Source: a virus
Strand: one strand, 5' to 3'
DNA length: 64,000 nucleotides
IMG/VR virus record: IMGVR_UViG_3300010885_034363
Span: 1-64,000 of that record
Every line of letters begins with the position of its first letter. The first letter of the stretch is position 1. The notes beneath the pieces were generated by a model, which was given only the letters and a program-made list of their open reading frames with translations, was not told where the DNA came from and made no database searches. The translations under genes were made by a program, and so were the position numbers. Shown piece by piece: positions 48,708 through 56,740 of this stretch.

Positions 48708-49470
48708 TCTAACTCCCCCACCTCATCTTTCGGTTTCTTCAATACAGACATATCAACAGTGTCCATTAAAGTTTAAGTTCAGTAAAATAGACTTGATCAA
48801 AGACGCACCAAATGAATCGTCAATGCTTGGAAACTTCGTTCATGATGTTCTCGAAATGCTTTATAAGCAAGAAAAAAATTCACGAACATTAAATTTGGCG
48901 AAGTTTTACGCAAGGCAACTATGGGATGAGGTTTGGTTTCCAAACGTGCAAACCCTGATGCTCAGCGAAGAGAAAATTCGCCTATTCAGGTGGAATGCTT
49001 GGTGGTGCATTGAGAATCTTTGGAGACTAGAGAATCCAGAATTAATAGTTCCGCTAGGTATTGAACATGAAGTAAATGTTGATATTGGCGGAGTAAAAAT
49101 AAAGGGATTCATAGATAGATATTCACAAAGTGAAGACTCTTTGATGCTTACTGTAAGTGATTACAAGACTGGCAAGACTCCTAGAAAAGAATTCCAAGAT
49201 GATAAATTTTTTCAACTTAACGTATACGCAAAAGCGCTGTCCGTTTCAGGGGTTGGATACGCAGATCACTTAGAACTTCTATACCTAAAAGATGGTGTCA
49301 GACTGAAGCGAGACATAAGCGAAAAGGGAATAGAAGAAGCTGTAGAAACAATACAGCAAGTTAAAAGTGATATAGATAACAGTTGTTCAACTGGAAATTT
49401 CCCAGCAGTAAAGTCAGTCCTTTGTGGCTGGTGTAGTTATAAACCTATTTGTCCGAAATGGAAAAAGTAA
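48688..49470 (+). CDS. Cas4/RecB-like PD-(D/E)xK exonuclease
   Basis: Start placed at ATG 48688 (MQIEQINL), overlapping the previous stop; a longer frame at 48649 lacks support. The 260-aa protein has SVSSIQTYQQCPLKFKF at the front, a GNFVHDVLE helix, the active-site DYKTGKTP, a QLNVYAKAL helix and the four-Cys end CGWCSYKPICP plus an upstream Cys, forming an iron-sulfur cluster as in Cas4/AddB nucleases. It resects DNA for the annealing protein. Confidence 0.88.
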   Translation: MQIEQINLTPPPHLSVSSIQTYQQCPLKFKFSKIDLIKDAPNESSMLGNFVHDVLEMLYKQEKNSRTLNLAKFYARQLWDEVWFPNVQTLMLSEEKIRLFRWNAWWCIENLWRLENPELIVPLGIEHEVNVDIGGVKIKGFIDRYSQSEDSLMLTVSDYKTGKTPRKEFQDDKFFQLNVYAKALSVSGVGYADHLELLYLKDGVRLKRDISEKGIEEAVETIQQVKSDIDNSCSTGNFPAVKSVLCGWCSYKPICPKWKK

Positions 49471-49976
49471 TGATAAATGATGATGCATTCGCAGAAATGG
49501 TTGCAGAAGAAGTTAAGAATAAACTCCACTCTTCTGAGAAGAAAATTCTTCTTCAAGAAGAGAACTGGGATAGATGGAAGCAGTGCTTGCTTGCGCTGGT
49601 TGACAATCTAGAAGAGCAGATTTACAACATTGAGAACGACGCTGCTCATGACAAAATTAGATATGAGGCAATGGGTGCTGATGGGCGAAGATTAGCCAAG
49701 GAAGCAGCACAAGCTTACAATGGTCGTAAATCAAAGATCGGCAGATTTCTATTCCACGTAAATAAAAGACTTGACCAAGTAACAGGAATGATGGAAACCG
49801 GGAAAGTTATTGAGTCTGACGGATGGATAGAAGCAGAGTTGCTGAAGAAGGCAATTATTCGTCACCGCTCAATGCTGCGTGATTACGATCTTGAAGAGAC
49901 AGCAATTGACAGGGCTCTATGGAGTACACTTGACGGTAGTTGGAAATTTGACGAGATAGATCCGTCATCACTATAG
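49470..49976 (+). CDS. Hypothetical coiled-coil protein of the recombination operon
   Basis: About 168 aa; candidate starts are ATG 49458 and ATG 49470, the latter overlapping the previous stop (TAATG). The chain is almost entirely charged helix, with ENWDRWKQCLLALVDNLEEQ and GRKSKIGRFLFHVNKRLDQV. Such proteins are common next to the Cas4-like gene in actinophages. No enzymatic motif is visible. Confidence 0.65.
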   Translation: MINDDAFAEMVAEEVKNKLHSSEKKILLQEENWDRWKQCLLALVDNLEEQIYNIENDAAHDKIRYEAMGADGRRLAKEAAQAYNGRKSKIGRFLFHVNKRLDQVTGMMETGKVIESDGWIEAELLKKAIIRHRSMLRDYDLEETAIDRALWSTLDGSWKFDEIDPSSL

Positions 49977-49996
49977 ATCCCAACATGGAGGCATCC

Positions 49997-50341
49997 ATGC
50001 TGAACAGGAAAAAACCCCTCAAGCAAAAAAGTCAAATTAAAAAAAGATCTAAAAAAACAGAAGAACTGTACAAACAGCGTCGTCCCTTTGTTGAAAAGAT
50101 ACTGAGAGAGCGACCACTTTGTGAAGCATGCAAAGTTTTTGCGATACATGATGAAAAAGTAACATTTAATCAACATATGAGCAGAGATGTTCATGAGATC
50201 ATCCGCAGATCACAGGGCGGATCAATCCTTGATGAAAATAATGTTCTTGCTGTTTGCAGGCCGTGCCATGTGCGAATTGGTAATTATCCACAATTAGCAT
50301 TTGATCTTGGACTAGCCAAGCACGGATGGGAAAATAATTAA
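49997..50341 (+). CDS. HNH endonuclease
   Basis: 114 aa from ATG 49997, which has GGAGG 7 nt upstream; an ATG 12 nt earlier is rejected. After a Lys-rich tail comes an HNH domain: CEAC, DVHEIIRRSQGG (first His), LDENNVLAVC (Asn) and RPCHVRIG (last His with the second Cys pair). HNH proteins here may be homing enzymes or packaging nickases. It is not adjacent to the large terminase. Confidence 0.85.
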   Translation: MLNRKKPLKQKSQIKKRSKKTEELYKQRRPFVEKILRERPLCEACKVFAIHDEKVTFNQHMSRDVHEIIRRSQGGSILDENNVLAVCRPCHVRIGNYPQLAFDLGLAKHGWENN

Positions 50342-50677
50342 TACAACTATTACTCCTTTCTGTAAAATGAATAAGTCTAAACTTTTTTACTAGGTACCTA
50401 AAGCAACGCTAACTTTCGAGAACAGAAAGGCAAGGTGGTCCAATGTCTAGTGGATTTCTCCACGGCAAGGAAGCTCGGGTCTCATAGGCATATTGAACCT
50501 ATAACCAAAAGCCACAACCGCTGGTTTGCTCTGCAGGCACCGGCGGTTGTTTGCTGTTTTGGGACGAAAATTGATATAAAATGTTTATCTGGGCGCGCCC
50601 AAACCCTTAGGACCGTTACAGATGCAGAAGCCGGGAGATTAAATTCTTCCGGCTTCTGCATGTAGTAGGTTTGTTTC
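50342..50677 (+). ncRNA. 336-bp non-coding region with several strong hairpins
   Basis: No credible gene is present. Predicted stems are: GTGGA/TCCAC (50450-50463); ATAGG/CCTAT (50484-50502), extended by GGT/ACC; CAACCGCTGG with CCGGCGGTTG (50515-50549, 10 bp with one wobble); the palindrome GGGCGCGCCC (50591-50600); and a perfect 13-bp stem ATGCAGAAGCCGG / CCGGCTTCTGCAT (50622-50661). The last has only a U-poor tail, so it is not a standard terminator. A structured RNA, packaging site or replication origin are possibilities. Confidence 0.5.
50666..50677 (+). promoter_or_regulatory. Leaderless -10 element (TAGGTT)
   Basis: TAGGTT at 50666-50671 lies 6 nt before the RuvC-like ATG, and no Shine-Dalgarno is present. 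Same layout as three genes in the 9-14 kb block. Confidence 0.5.
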
Positions 50678-51208
50678 ATGAACCTCATGGGGCTAGACCT
50701 CTCATTAACGTCTACTGGTTATTGCATCAATGAGGAACCTTCTGTCATAAAAACAAAATTTAAAGGGGCGGAAAGACTTTCAGTTATCTCTAACTTGATA
50801 CTTGAAGCCGCCATTGGAAAAAATGTTAATTTAGTGCTAATTGAAGGTTATGCATTTGGGGCTAGGAATAGTCAGTCGCACAGCATTGGCGAACTTGGAG
50901 GGGCGGTGAGGATGAAACTCTGGGAATCCAAGATCCCATTTGTTGATATCCCACCAACGTGCAGAGCAAAGTTTGCAACAGGAAAAGGTAATGCAAGCAA
51001 GAACGAAGTCATCTCTTCAATATCTGCAAAAACTGGAATTGTTTGGGCTGGATCTGGAGCAGATGATATGTGTGATGCTTGGATTCTTGAGCAAATGGCT
51101 ATAGCGAAACTTGGTATTTCAAGATATGATTGGACGCAATTACAACTATCTGCCCTAGACAGTATTGAATGGGGACTACTGAAGGAGATTGATATTGAAC
51201 AGATCTAA
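50678..51208 (+). CDS. ruvC-like: RuvC-like Holliday junction resolvase
   Basis: 176 aa with the RNase H-fold acidic tetrad in place: GLDLSLTSTGY (first Asp), LVLIEGYAFG (Glu), and GADDMCDAW (two Asp). FATGKGNASKNEVI is the Lys-rich loop typical of RuvC. It resolves branched DNA made by recombination or cleans forks before packaging. It starts a second operon segment after the hairpin region. Confidence 0.9.
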   Translation: MNLMGLDLSLTSTGYCINEEPSVIKTKFKGAERLSVISNLILEAAIGKNVNLVLIEGYAFGARNSQSHSIGELGGAVRMKLWESKIPFVDIPPTCRAKFATGKGNASKNEVISSISAKTGIVWAGSGADDMCDAWILEQMAIAKLGISRYDWTQLQLSALDSIEWGLLKEIDIEQI

Positions 51209-51533
51209 TCCTATTAGCCAAGTTGACGTAGAGTCGGAAATTCTCCGTCTTTTGGATGATCTAGAGAGGGAAACTGAGGCATTTGAAACCCTCGCAGTTG
51301 ATTCCTCAAAAAAAGAAGCTCTTTACAAATCAAACTGGGCTAAAGAATATCTTTCGGCAAAAGGATCAATCAAGGAAAGAGAGGCATGGGCAGACTACAA
51401 GATGGACACCATTGCCTATGACCTAAAAATAGCTGAAGCGCTAACCAAGTCAAAGCGCGAGAAGCTGCTAAGTCTCAGAACGGCGATTGACGCCATGAGA
51501 ACACTAAACGCTAACGTAAGGGCTCAGGTATGA
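51195..51533 (+). CDS. Hypothetical coiled-coil protein
   Basis: About 112 aa from a TTG with GAAGGAG 7 nt upstream; another TTG lies 6 nt earlier. The chain is a charged helix throughout (LLDDLERETEAFETLA, KSKREKLLSLRTAIDAM). It overlaps genes on both sides, so it is part of the recombination operon. No family is recognised. Confidence 0.65.
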   Translation: MNRSNPISQVDVESEILRLLDDLERETEAFETLAVDSSKKEALYKSNWAKEYLSAKGSIKEREAWADYKMDTIAYDLKIAEALTKSKREKLLSLRTAIDAMRTLNANVRAQV

Positions 51534-51823
51534 AATTTATAAAAAAGAATAAATCACTATTCCCAGAGAACTTAACAAAACATTGGGAATCGGCAGCGCA
51601 CAGAAGATACTCAAGTATGAACGACGACGATGTTTGTCCATGGAATCTAAGTCCAAAGACAATTGATGAATTCGTACTAGCATGCGATAAGCGCAATGAG
51701 TGGCACAAGAGTAATGCCGGAGACCATCGCTATTCTTGGTGGTCATGCCTATTGACGCACGACTTAATGGAAGACATCGCAAGAACATTAAAGGAAGTTA
51801 AAGATGCCCAACGGAATACATGA
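51530..51823 (+). CDS. Hypothetical 97-aa protein
   Basis: Basic N-terminus followed by CPWNLSPKTIDEFVLACDKRNEWH and a C-terminal helix. The Trp/His content is high. It overlaps its neighbours by 4 and 20 nt. No recognised domain. Confidence 0.6.
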   Translation: MKFIKKNKSLFPENLTKHWESAAHRRYSSMNDDDVCPWNLSPKTIDEFVLACDKRNEWHKSNAGDHRYSWWSCLLTHDLMEDIARTLKEVKDAQRNT

Positions 51824-52583
51824 GTCGTTAAAAAACTTATCAGTTGAAGTTAATACGCTTTCTCCGCTCGATGGTAATCCAAGAATTGGAGACGTTGATG
51901 CGATCATGGCTTCATATAAAGAATTTGGTCAATTAAAGCCGATAGTTGCCAAAAAAAACGACGACGGAACAGCAACAGTAATTGCCGGAAACCATCAATT
52001 AGCTGCCGCAATACAACTTGGGTGGGACAAGATTGCAGTTGTTTTCATTGAGGCTGACGACAAGAGGGCGATTGCTTACGCTATTGCTGACAACAGAACC
52101 ATGGAACTCGGGTATACCGAGCCAGAGTTGCTTGAGAACATGTTAAATGAAATATCTGATTACTACCCAGAGTTACTGGACGGTCTTGGCTGGGACGAGT
52201 TTGACATGGCAGAGATTGAGCAATCTTCACTGCGTGAAGGTTCTGAACTTTCCACCAGTGGAGTCTACTCAACTCCAGTAATGGTTGACCAAAAACCAAA
52301 GTTTGACGATCCCGTAAGACTTCACGTAGAAGAAGACGAGGATGGCGATAGGAAAATAGTTGCTTCGCCCGGAATGGATCACAACGATATAGCAATCAGG
52401 GGTTCAACGATAAACTCACCTTCGCCACAGGCTGTCGTTCAGTACACATTAGTGTTTGATAACACGGATCAGCAAGCAATTTGGTATGACTTCATAAGGT
52501 GGCTAAGGAATGATCCAGCAATTGTTGGGTCAACAACCGCAGAACGCTTAGTTGATTTCATACAGGCACGCACAGAGGTATGA
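51804..52583 (+). CDS. ParB/Srx-like protein, IbrB-type
   Basis: 259 aa. The N-terminal ~100 residues are a ParB-N domain (LSPLDGNPRIG, KEFGQLKPIVAK, VIAGNHQLAAAIQLG, IADNRTMELG). The C-terminal part is an acidic alpha/beta extension. Its stop overlaps the next gene, a PAPS-reductase-like protein, by 4 nt. Adjacent ParB-like and PAPS-reductase-like genes are the arrangement of the E. coli prophage regulators IbrB and IbrA. A nucleotide-dependent DNA-binding role is inferred. Confidence 0.85.
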   Translation: MPNGIHESLKNLSVEVNTLSPLDGNPRIGDVDAIMASYKEFGQLKPIVAKKNDDGTATVIAGNHQLAAAIQLGWDKIAVVFIEADDKRAIAYAIADNRTMELGYTEPELLENMLNEISDYYPELLDGLGWDEFDMAEIEQSSLREGSELSTSGVYSTPVMVDQKPKFDDPVRLHVEEDEDGDRKIVASPGMDHNDIAIRGSTINSPSPQAVVQYTLVFDNTDQQAIWYDFIRWLRNDPAIVGSTTAERLVDFIQARTEV

Positions 52584-53722
52584 CAAGACAGAGAATGTTC
52601 CTTGACATGACATGTGTTGAGGCTGCTAGGCAGAGAATAAGACACGTATACGATACTTTTGACACCGTATGCGTTCAGTTCTCTGGAGGCAAGGACTCAA
52701 CAGCAGTTATGTACCTCGCAAAAGAGATACACGAAGAGCGTGGACTCGGCCCGGTGAAAGTTATCTTCAGAGATGAAGAAATGGTTAGTCCAGCGACAAT
52801 CAAGTATGTTGAGAAGGTTCGCAATTACGACTGGGTTGACATGGAATGGTATTGCCTTCCATACCCAGCGGAGATATGGATACTTGGAACCAGAGTAACA
52901 ACACTGCTATGGAGTAATGCCAGAAAAGAACAGGGAAGGCTTGTCAGAGATATTCCTGAATGGGCAATTACTGGAGAAAACTTCGGGCTGACTCATGATG
53001 TCTCTCTTCCAGAACAGACTGATTACTACACCATGCAGGGAAAGACTGGAAACGTAGCTTTCATCACTGGAGTTAGAGCCAGTGAGTCAATGGTTCGCTA
53101 CAGGTCATGCGTACAGAAGTTACACGAAAGCTACATAGTTACTCCGTACAAGTTGAAGCGCAGTATTCCAATGAAGTTCGCAAAGATCATTTACGACTGG
53201 AATACGAATGATGTATTCAAGTATATAATTGATGAGCATGACGCTGACTTTTGTGAGTACTACGAACTGGCTGCAATGACGGGAAGTAATACAAGAATTG
53301 GCATTCCTCTTCACAGCGTGGCGATTAGGAGAATAGGTGACGTTGTGGCAACTGAGCCAGAATTCTATGATCGCCTCTTCGAGTGCTTCCCTGACATTGA
53401 TGCTCAAAAAAGATGGTGGCCTGATTTTGATATTGAAAAACTTATTTTAAAGTATTCGGAAAAAGGATTTGACGGAGCATCTGCGTTCATCAACGATTAC
53501 TTAATTGGTGACAGGAGAAAAATGGAGGCCAAGGCTTATGTCGCCAAGTTTAGGAAAAAACACTTTGAGAGTCCTTCCTCTTACCCGATAAGTTGGCTAA
53601 TAAGAAACCTCGCCTTAAATGATATAGATGTAAATTCACCAAGCCCAGTCGGACCTGGAACTAGGGCTTATACCGTTCGTGAAATGGAAACAGAGAAAAG
53701 TAATGAACATCCCGAAGATTGA
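52580..53722 (+). CDS. PAPS-reductase-like PP-loop protein, IbrA-type
   Basis: 380 aa. The PP-loop ATP-binding motif VQFSGGKDST is near residue 33, with FRDEEMVSPATIKYVEKV and the later GVRASESMVRYRSC typical of the phosphoadenosine-phosphosulfate-reductase/adenylyltransferase family. The long C-terminal helical region matches IbrA-type proteins rather than metabolic CysH. Substrate is unknown: it could adenylylate or thiolate a nucleic acid or act as a regulator. It sits between two ParB-like genes with overlapping ends. Confidence 0.85.
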   Translation: MTRQRMFLDMTCVEAARQRIRHVYDTFDTVCVQFSGGKDSTAVMYLAKEIHEERGLGPVKVIFRDEEMVSPATIKYVEKVRNYDWVDMEWYCLPYPAEIWILGTRVTTLLWSNARKEQGRLVRDIPEWAITGENFGLTHDVSLPEQTDYYTMQGKTGNVAFITGVRASESMVRYRSCVQKLHESYIVTPYKLKRSIPMKFAKIIYDWNTNDVFKYIIDEHDADFCEYYELAAMTGSNTRIGIPLHSVAIRRIGDVVATEPEFYDRLFECFPDIDAQKRWWPDFDIEKLILKYSEKGFDGASAFINDYLIGDRRKMEAKAYVAKFRKKHFESPSSYPISWLIRNLALNDIDVNSPSPVGPGTRAYTVREMETEKSNEHPED

Positions 53723-54260
53723 GATTGTGCCCATTGATGAATTAGTCGTCCCTAGTTGGAGAGCAACTCACACGCTGAGACCAAACTTGCTGACAGTTTC
53801 AGCCTCCTTGGTAAAGTACGGGTTCATACAACCGATCCACGTTATGAGCCGTAAAAACATAATTATTGACGGCACGGAAAGGGTGAACCTATGCATGTCG
53901 GTAAAGAAACTATCTGAAATAAAAAGCAGTGGTATACCAGTCATTTTTCATGACATATCTGAACAAGAAGCAATGATGATGCACCTTCAGTTCAATAGGG
54001 GAAATGGAAACATCGTTGCGAAGAGAATGTCTTCAATAGTAAGGAAGCTGTACGTTTCTAGTGCATATACAGAAAAAGACTTCAATGAAATGCTTTGCAT
54101 GAAGAATTCAGAGTTTAGTTTAATGCTTGACGGATCTATTTTTAAGAATAGAAAGATACAGGAACACAACTACTCAAGGGCGTGGGTTCCAGTAGAGGCT
54201 CCACCTGGCACGATTGACAATGGACCCTTCATAGAGAAACCGCCAAATGACGATAGGTGA
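53703..54260 (+). CDS. Second ParB-like protein
   Basis: 185 aa from ATG 53703, overlapping the preceding gene by 20 nt. It has an N-terminal ParB-like core (IDELVVPSWRATHTLRPN, YGFIQPIHV, IIDGTERVNLCM, HDISEQEAMMMHLQFN) followed by a short helical domain. Together with the upstream pair it makes a ParB / PP-loop / ParB cassette. Possibly it gives DNA-sequence specificity to the PP-loop enzyme. Confidence 0.75.
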   Translation: MNIPKIEIVPIDELVVPSWRATHTLRPNLLTVSASLVKYGFIQPIHVMSRKNIIIDGTERVNLCMSVKKLSEIKSSGIPVIFHDISEQEAMMMHLQFNRGNGNIVAKRMSSIVRKLYVSSAYTEKDFNEMLCMKNSEFSLMLDGSIFKNRKIQEHNYSRAWVPVEAPPGTIDNGPFIEKPPNDDR

Positions 54261-54279
54261 AAGTTAAAAAAATTGAAAA

Positions 54280-54288
54280 TGCTATAAT
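54280..54288 (+). promoter_or_regulatory. Extended -10 promoter
   Basis: TGCTATAAT, an extended -10 with a consensus TATAAT (54283-54288), 35 nt before the basic-protein ATG. It probably starts the head-tail and tail operon; the -35 is poor. Confidence 0.5.
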
Positions 54289-54322
54289 CTTCTCTACCGA
54301 CTATCATTAGAGGAGCAAATTT

Positions 54323-54826
54323 ATGCCTGGATTGCGCTATGGCCCAGACATTACGGATGATGCGGCATCGTTGATGATTTCCGAAAACAAGATGAAAGCA
54401 AGGCTTCGTGCTGCGCAGAATCCAAGAACTCAGCAAACCATTAAAGCAAGACTTGCAAGACTCAATCAAACTACTCAGGATGTTTTCGGCAGTAGGGAAA
54501 ACAGAAACAGACTTGCGCAGTATTCAATTGGAAATGCTGGCTATGCAAGGGGAAACAGGACTAGCGGAACAAGAAAAGCAATTAGGAGTCCATTGGGCGG
54601 ACCTGCGCAGAAAGCTGGGAAAACAGGGTTTAGAGCTCGTCCCGGCATAAAGAGATCGGATGGATCACTTTATAGGCAGGCAACCGCAAGGGCTAAAGAA
54701 AACGCAGCAGAATTCAAGAAGTCAGTTAGCGCATCAAGCAGGCAGCCATCAACAACTAGGGCCAAGGCAAAACAATCAGTTGCTAAAAAAGCTCAGGCTG
54801 CCCGCAAAACTCCAAGAAAAAAATAA
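54323..54826 (+). CDS. Basic Ala/Arg/Lys-rich virion-block protein
   Basis: 167 aa with GAGGAG upstream. The sequence is disordered-looking and highly basic, with repeated KAR, TRAKAKQ and KKAQAARK units at the C-terminus. It leads the connector and tail genes. Basic proteins here may be internal DNA-binding or head-completion components. No family is recognised. Confidence 0.7.
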   Translation: MPGLRYGPDITDDAASLMISENKMKARLRAAQNPRTQQTIKARLARLNQTTQDVFGSRENRNRLAQYSIGNAGYARGNRTSGTRKAIRSPLGGPAQKAGKTGFRARPGIKRSDGSLYRQATARAKENAAEFKKSVSASSRQPSTTRAKAKQSVAKKAQAARKTPRKK

Positions 54827-54842
54827 ATAGGCGGATGCAAGA

Positions 54843-55490
54843 ATGATAGTGACAAAAGCTGAATTAACCAATTACATGGACATCAAGCTTAGTTTGCGTC
54901 AACAGGACGCTGCTGACCTTATTCTTGCAGGTCTCCAAGGCGAATTGGAAGCATATCTTCGCAGACCAATAGAGCCGCTTGAATTTGAAGAGGAATATAG
55001 ACTCCCCTCAAATCAACACGGAGTTCCGATGGGGACCTTCTTGAGTACAAATACCTCAAACCAATACTCTGACTCATTTTCAACAAACCCTGTTGACTCA
55101 ATGATTTACGCAGAACCACCAAAAATGATTTATTTGAGAAACTCTCCAGTCATTGAAGTAATTTCGGTTACCGTAAAACCAGTACACGGCACACTTAGAA
55201 CGTTAGTTGTTGATGACGACTACGTCGCTCATAGGTTTGGCCTTGAATATTTCTATGGTTTTGAGAATGACTTGGTCACCGTAAACTACACCGCTGGGCT
55301 TGATGGAGGTACGCTTCCTTTCCTCAAATTACTTATACTGCGCGCGGCATCACGGGAAATGCAAAACCTGCATGATGACGTAGTTGGCGTAAAGGATCTC
55401 GAAACACGTAACGTTGGTCCGCTTGTAACTGGATTCCTTGACACGGAACTTGCATCTGTAAGCAGGTATAGGAGAAGGCGAATAGCATAA
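54843..55490 (+). CDS. Head-tail connector (adaptor) protein
   Basis: 215 aa. The N-terminal TKAELTNYMDIKLSLRQQDAADLI and AYLRRPI pattern is that of gp6/gp15-like adaptor proteins which dock under the portal. A beta-rich middle (VIEVISVTVK, YDDDYV-type) and a helical end complete the fold. It overlaps the next gene by one base. Confidence 0.75.
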   Translation: MIVTKAELTNYMDIKLSLRQQDAADLILAGLQGELEAYLRRPIEPLEFEEEYRLPSNQHGVPMGTFLSTNTSNQYSDSFSTNPVDSMIYAEPPKMIYLRNSPVIEVISVTVKPVHGTLRTLVVDDDYVAHRFGLEYFYGFENDLVTVNYTAGLDGGTLPFLKLLILRAASREMQNLHDDVVGVKDLETRNVGPLVTGFLDTELASVSRYRRRRIA

Positions 55491-55963
55491 TGGCTCCCCC
55501 CATTCTAATAACTCTCACCATTGACATTGATGAGACGATGGACAATATAAAAGACATTGAGAAAAGAAGTAGAAACTTCTCTCCCGTATGGAGATGGGCA
55601 AAGAGAAGCCTAGAAAGGTCTTTTTCTGAGAACTTCCGTGCTGGCGGTTCCTTAGTTGGTGGATGGGATCCGCTTGACGTTGGTTATTCATCGTGGAAGA
55701 CTGAACATTTTCCCGGTAGAGGCAAATTGCGCGTCAGTGGCAAACTTTTCCGTAGCATATCAAGCCTTGATGGTGGAGTAAATAAAATTGAAAAGTTAAG
55801 CGCTACATTTGGAACAGATGTAGAATATGCAAAATTCCACCAGTATGGGACGACGAAAATGCCATCAAGAAAAATAGTATTTGAGCCTGCTGGATTTAAG
55901 CGTGAACTCAATAAAAAAATGGTTGACTATGTTGTCAATGGTAAAAAAAGCATGGTTGACTGA
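55490..55963 (+). CDS. Tail-completion/virion morphogenesis protein
   Basis: 157 aa. RSLERSFSENFRAGG, GWDPLDVGYSSWK, LRVSGKLFRSI and KFHQYGTTKMPSRK are hallmarks of the Mu gpG / HK97 gp10-like tail completion family (phage virion morphogenesis). It sits between the adaptor and terminator genes as expected, with one-base overlaps. Confidence 0.82.
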   Translation: MAPPILITLTIDIDETMDNIKDIEKRSRNFSPVWRWAKRSLERSFSENFRAGGSLVGGWDPLDVGYSSWKTEHFPGRGKLRVSGKLFRSISSLDGGVNKIEKLSATFGTDVEYAKFHQYGTTKMPSRKIVFEPAGFKRELNKKMVDYVVNGKKSMVD

Positions 55964-56610
55964 TGCCGCTTTCTTCGTATCCGCTGATGCATGGTGCTCA
56001 GTTTGCTAAATCATATGTTAACAATTATTTTAAACAGGACATACCGGTCCGCATTGTTGATTACAGAAATGGTTGGCAGGTTGACGACATAAACCTACCC
56101 ACCCCAGAGGAATTCTTGGTTTACGAGCCGATAGCAATTGACTCTTGGCCGACCGTAATAACCGTTGCAATATCAACAAGCCAGCTAGCAAGGCTTGGAT
56201 TTTCTGGCCCAGATCCCCTCTACAGGGTTGCCTATCAAATGAGAACATATGTTTGGGTTAGGTGTGAAGGATCTGAAGAAGTGACGATTATGAGAGACAG
56301 GCTCACAACTGTATTGAGAGCAGCCCTTCTTGATTATCCGTGTCTCAAAGCTTACGACGAGCGTGAGTCGTTCAGGGTAAGCATAGATGAAGGAAGCCTA
56401 AGGGAAGAGTTCTCAGACATCACGCTACTCAAGGGAGACAGGATGATGGCTGGGGCATATCTTGGCTACACTCTTGAAATTGATGAGATTGTATCACGTA
56501 AGCCAATTGGCACACTTTCCGAGATACAGGTTGATATCGTTCCTCACTCCATGAGCGCATCCATCAACGTTTCTGGCAGTGTTTCAAGCCCTGAAGTAGT
56601 CGTAAATTGA
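55963..56610 (+). CDS. Putative tail terminator protein
   Basis: 215 aa, coupled to the preceding gene. Its alternating beta segments (PVRIVDYRNGW, TVAISTSQLARLG, RMRTYVWVRCEG-type) and a C-terminal EIDEIVSRKPIG strand fit a tail terminator/completion role, and position supports this. Sequence family is not certain. Confidence 0.6.
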   Translation: MPLSSYPLMHGAQFAKSYVNNYFKQDIPVRIVDYRNGWQVDDINLPTPEEFLVYEPIAIDSWPTVITVAISTSQLARLGFSGPDPLYRVAYQMRTYVWVRCEGSEEVTIMRDRLTTVLRAALLDYPCLKAYDERESFRVSIDEGSLREEFSDITLLKGDRMMAGAYLGYTLEIDEIVSRKPIGTLSEIQVDIVPHSMSASINVSGSVSSPEVVVN

Positions 56611-56682
56611 CAATATATTTACAGGAACCCTTTTATTATATTCTTTTTGATACAGTTGCATCAGATAAACCTCTATCATCTG

Positions 56683-56693
56683 TACAATATAAT
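56683..56693 (+). promoter_or_regulatory. Putative tail-sheath promoter
   Basis: TACAATATAAT (two overlapping -10 hexamers, 56683-56693) lies 48 nt before the sheath ATG in a 130-bp intergenic region. Upstream TTGCAT and TTGATA have non-ideal spacing. Confidence 0.4.
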
Positions 56694-56740
56694 TCGTTAG
56701 GCGGGGTCAATCCCCAAGACAAGATTTATAGGAAGGTCTC

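Noticed and set aside
50430-50515. tRNA-like stretch with CTCATAG and TTGAACC pieces
   Set aside because: No 7-bp acceptor stem or proper T-arm can be drawn on either strand; treated as structured non-coding DNA.
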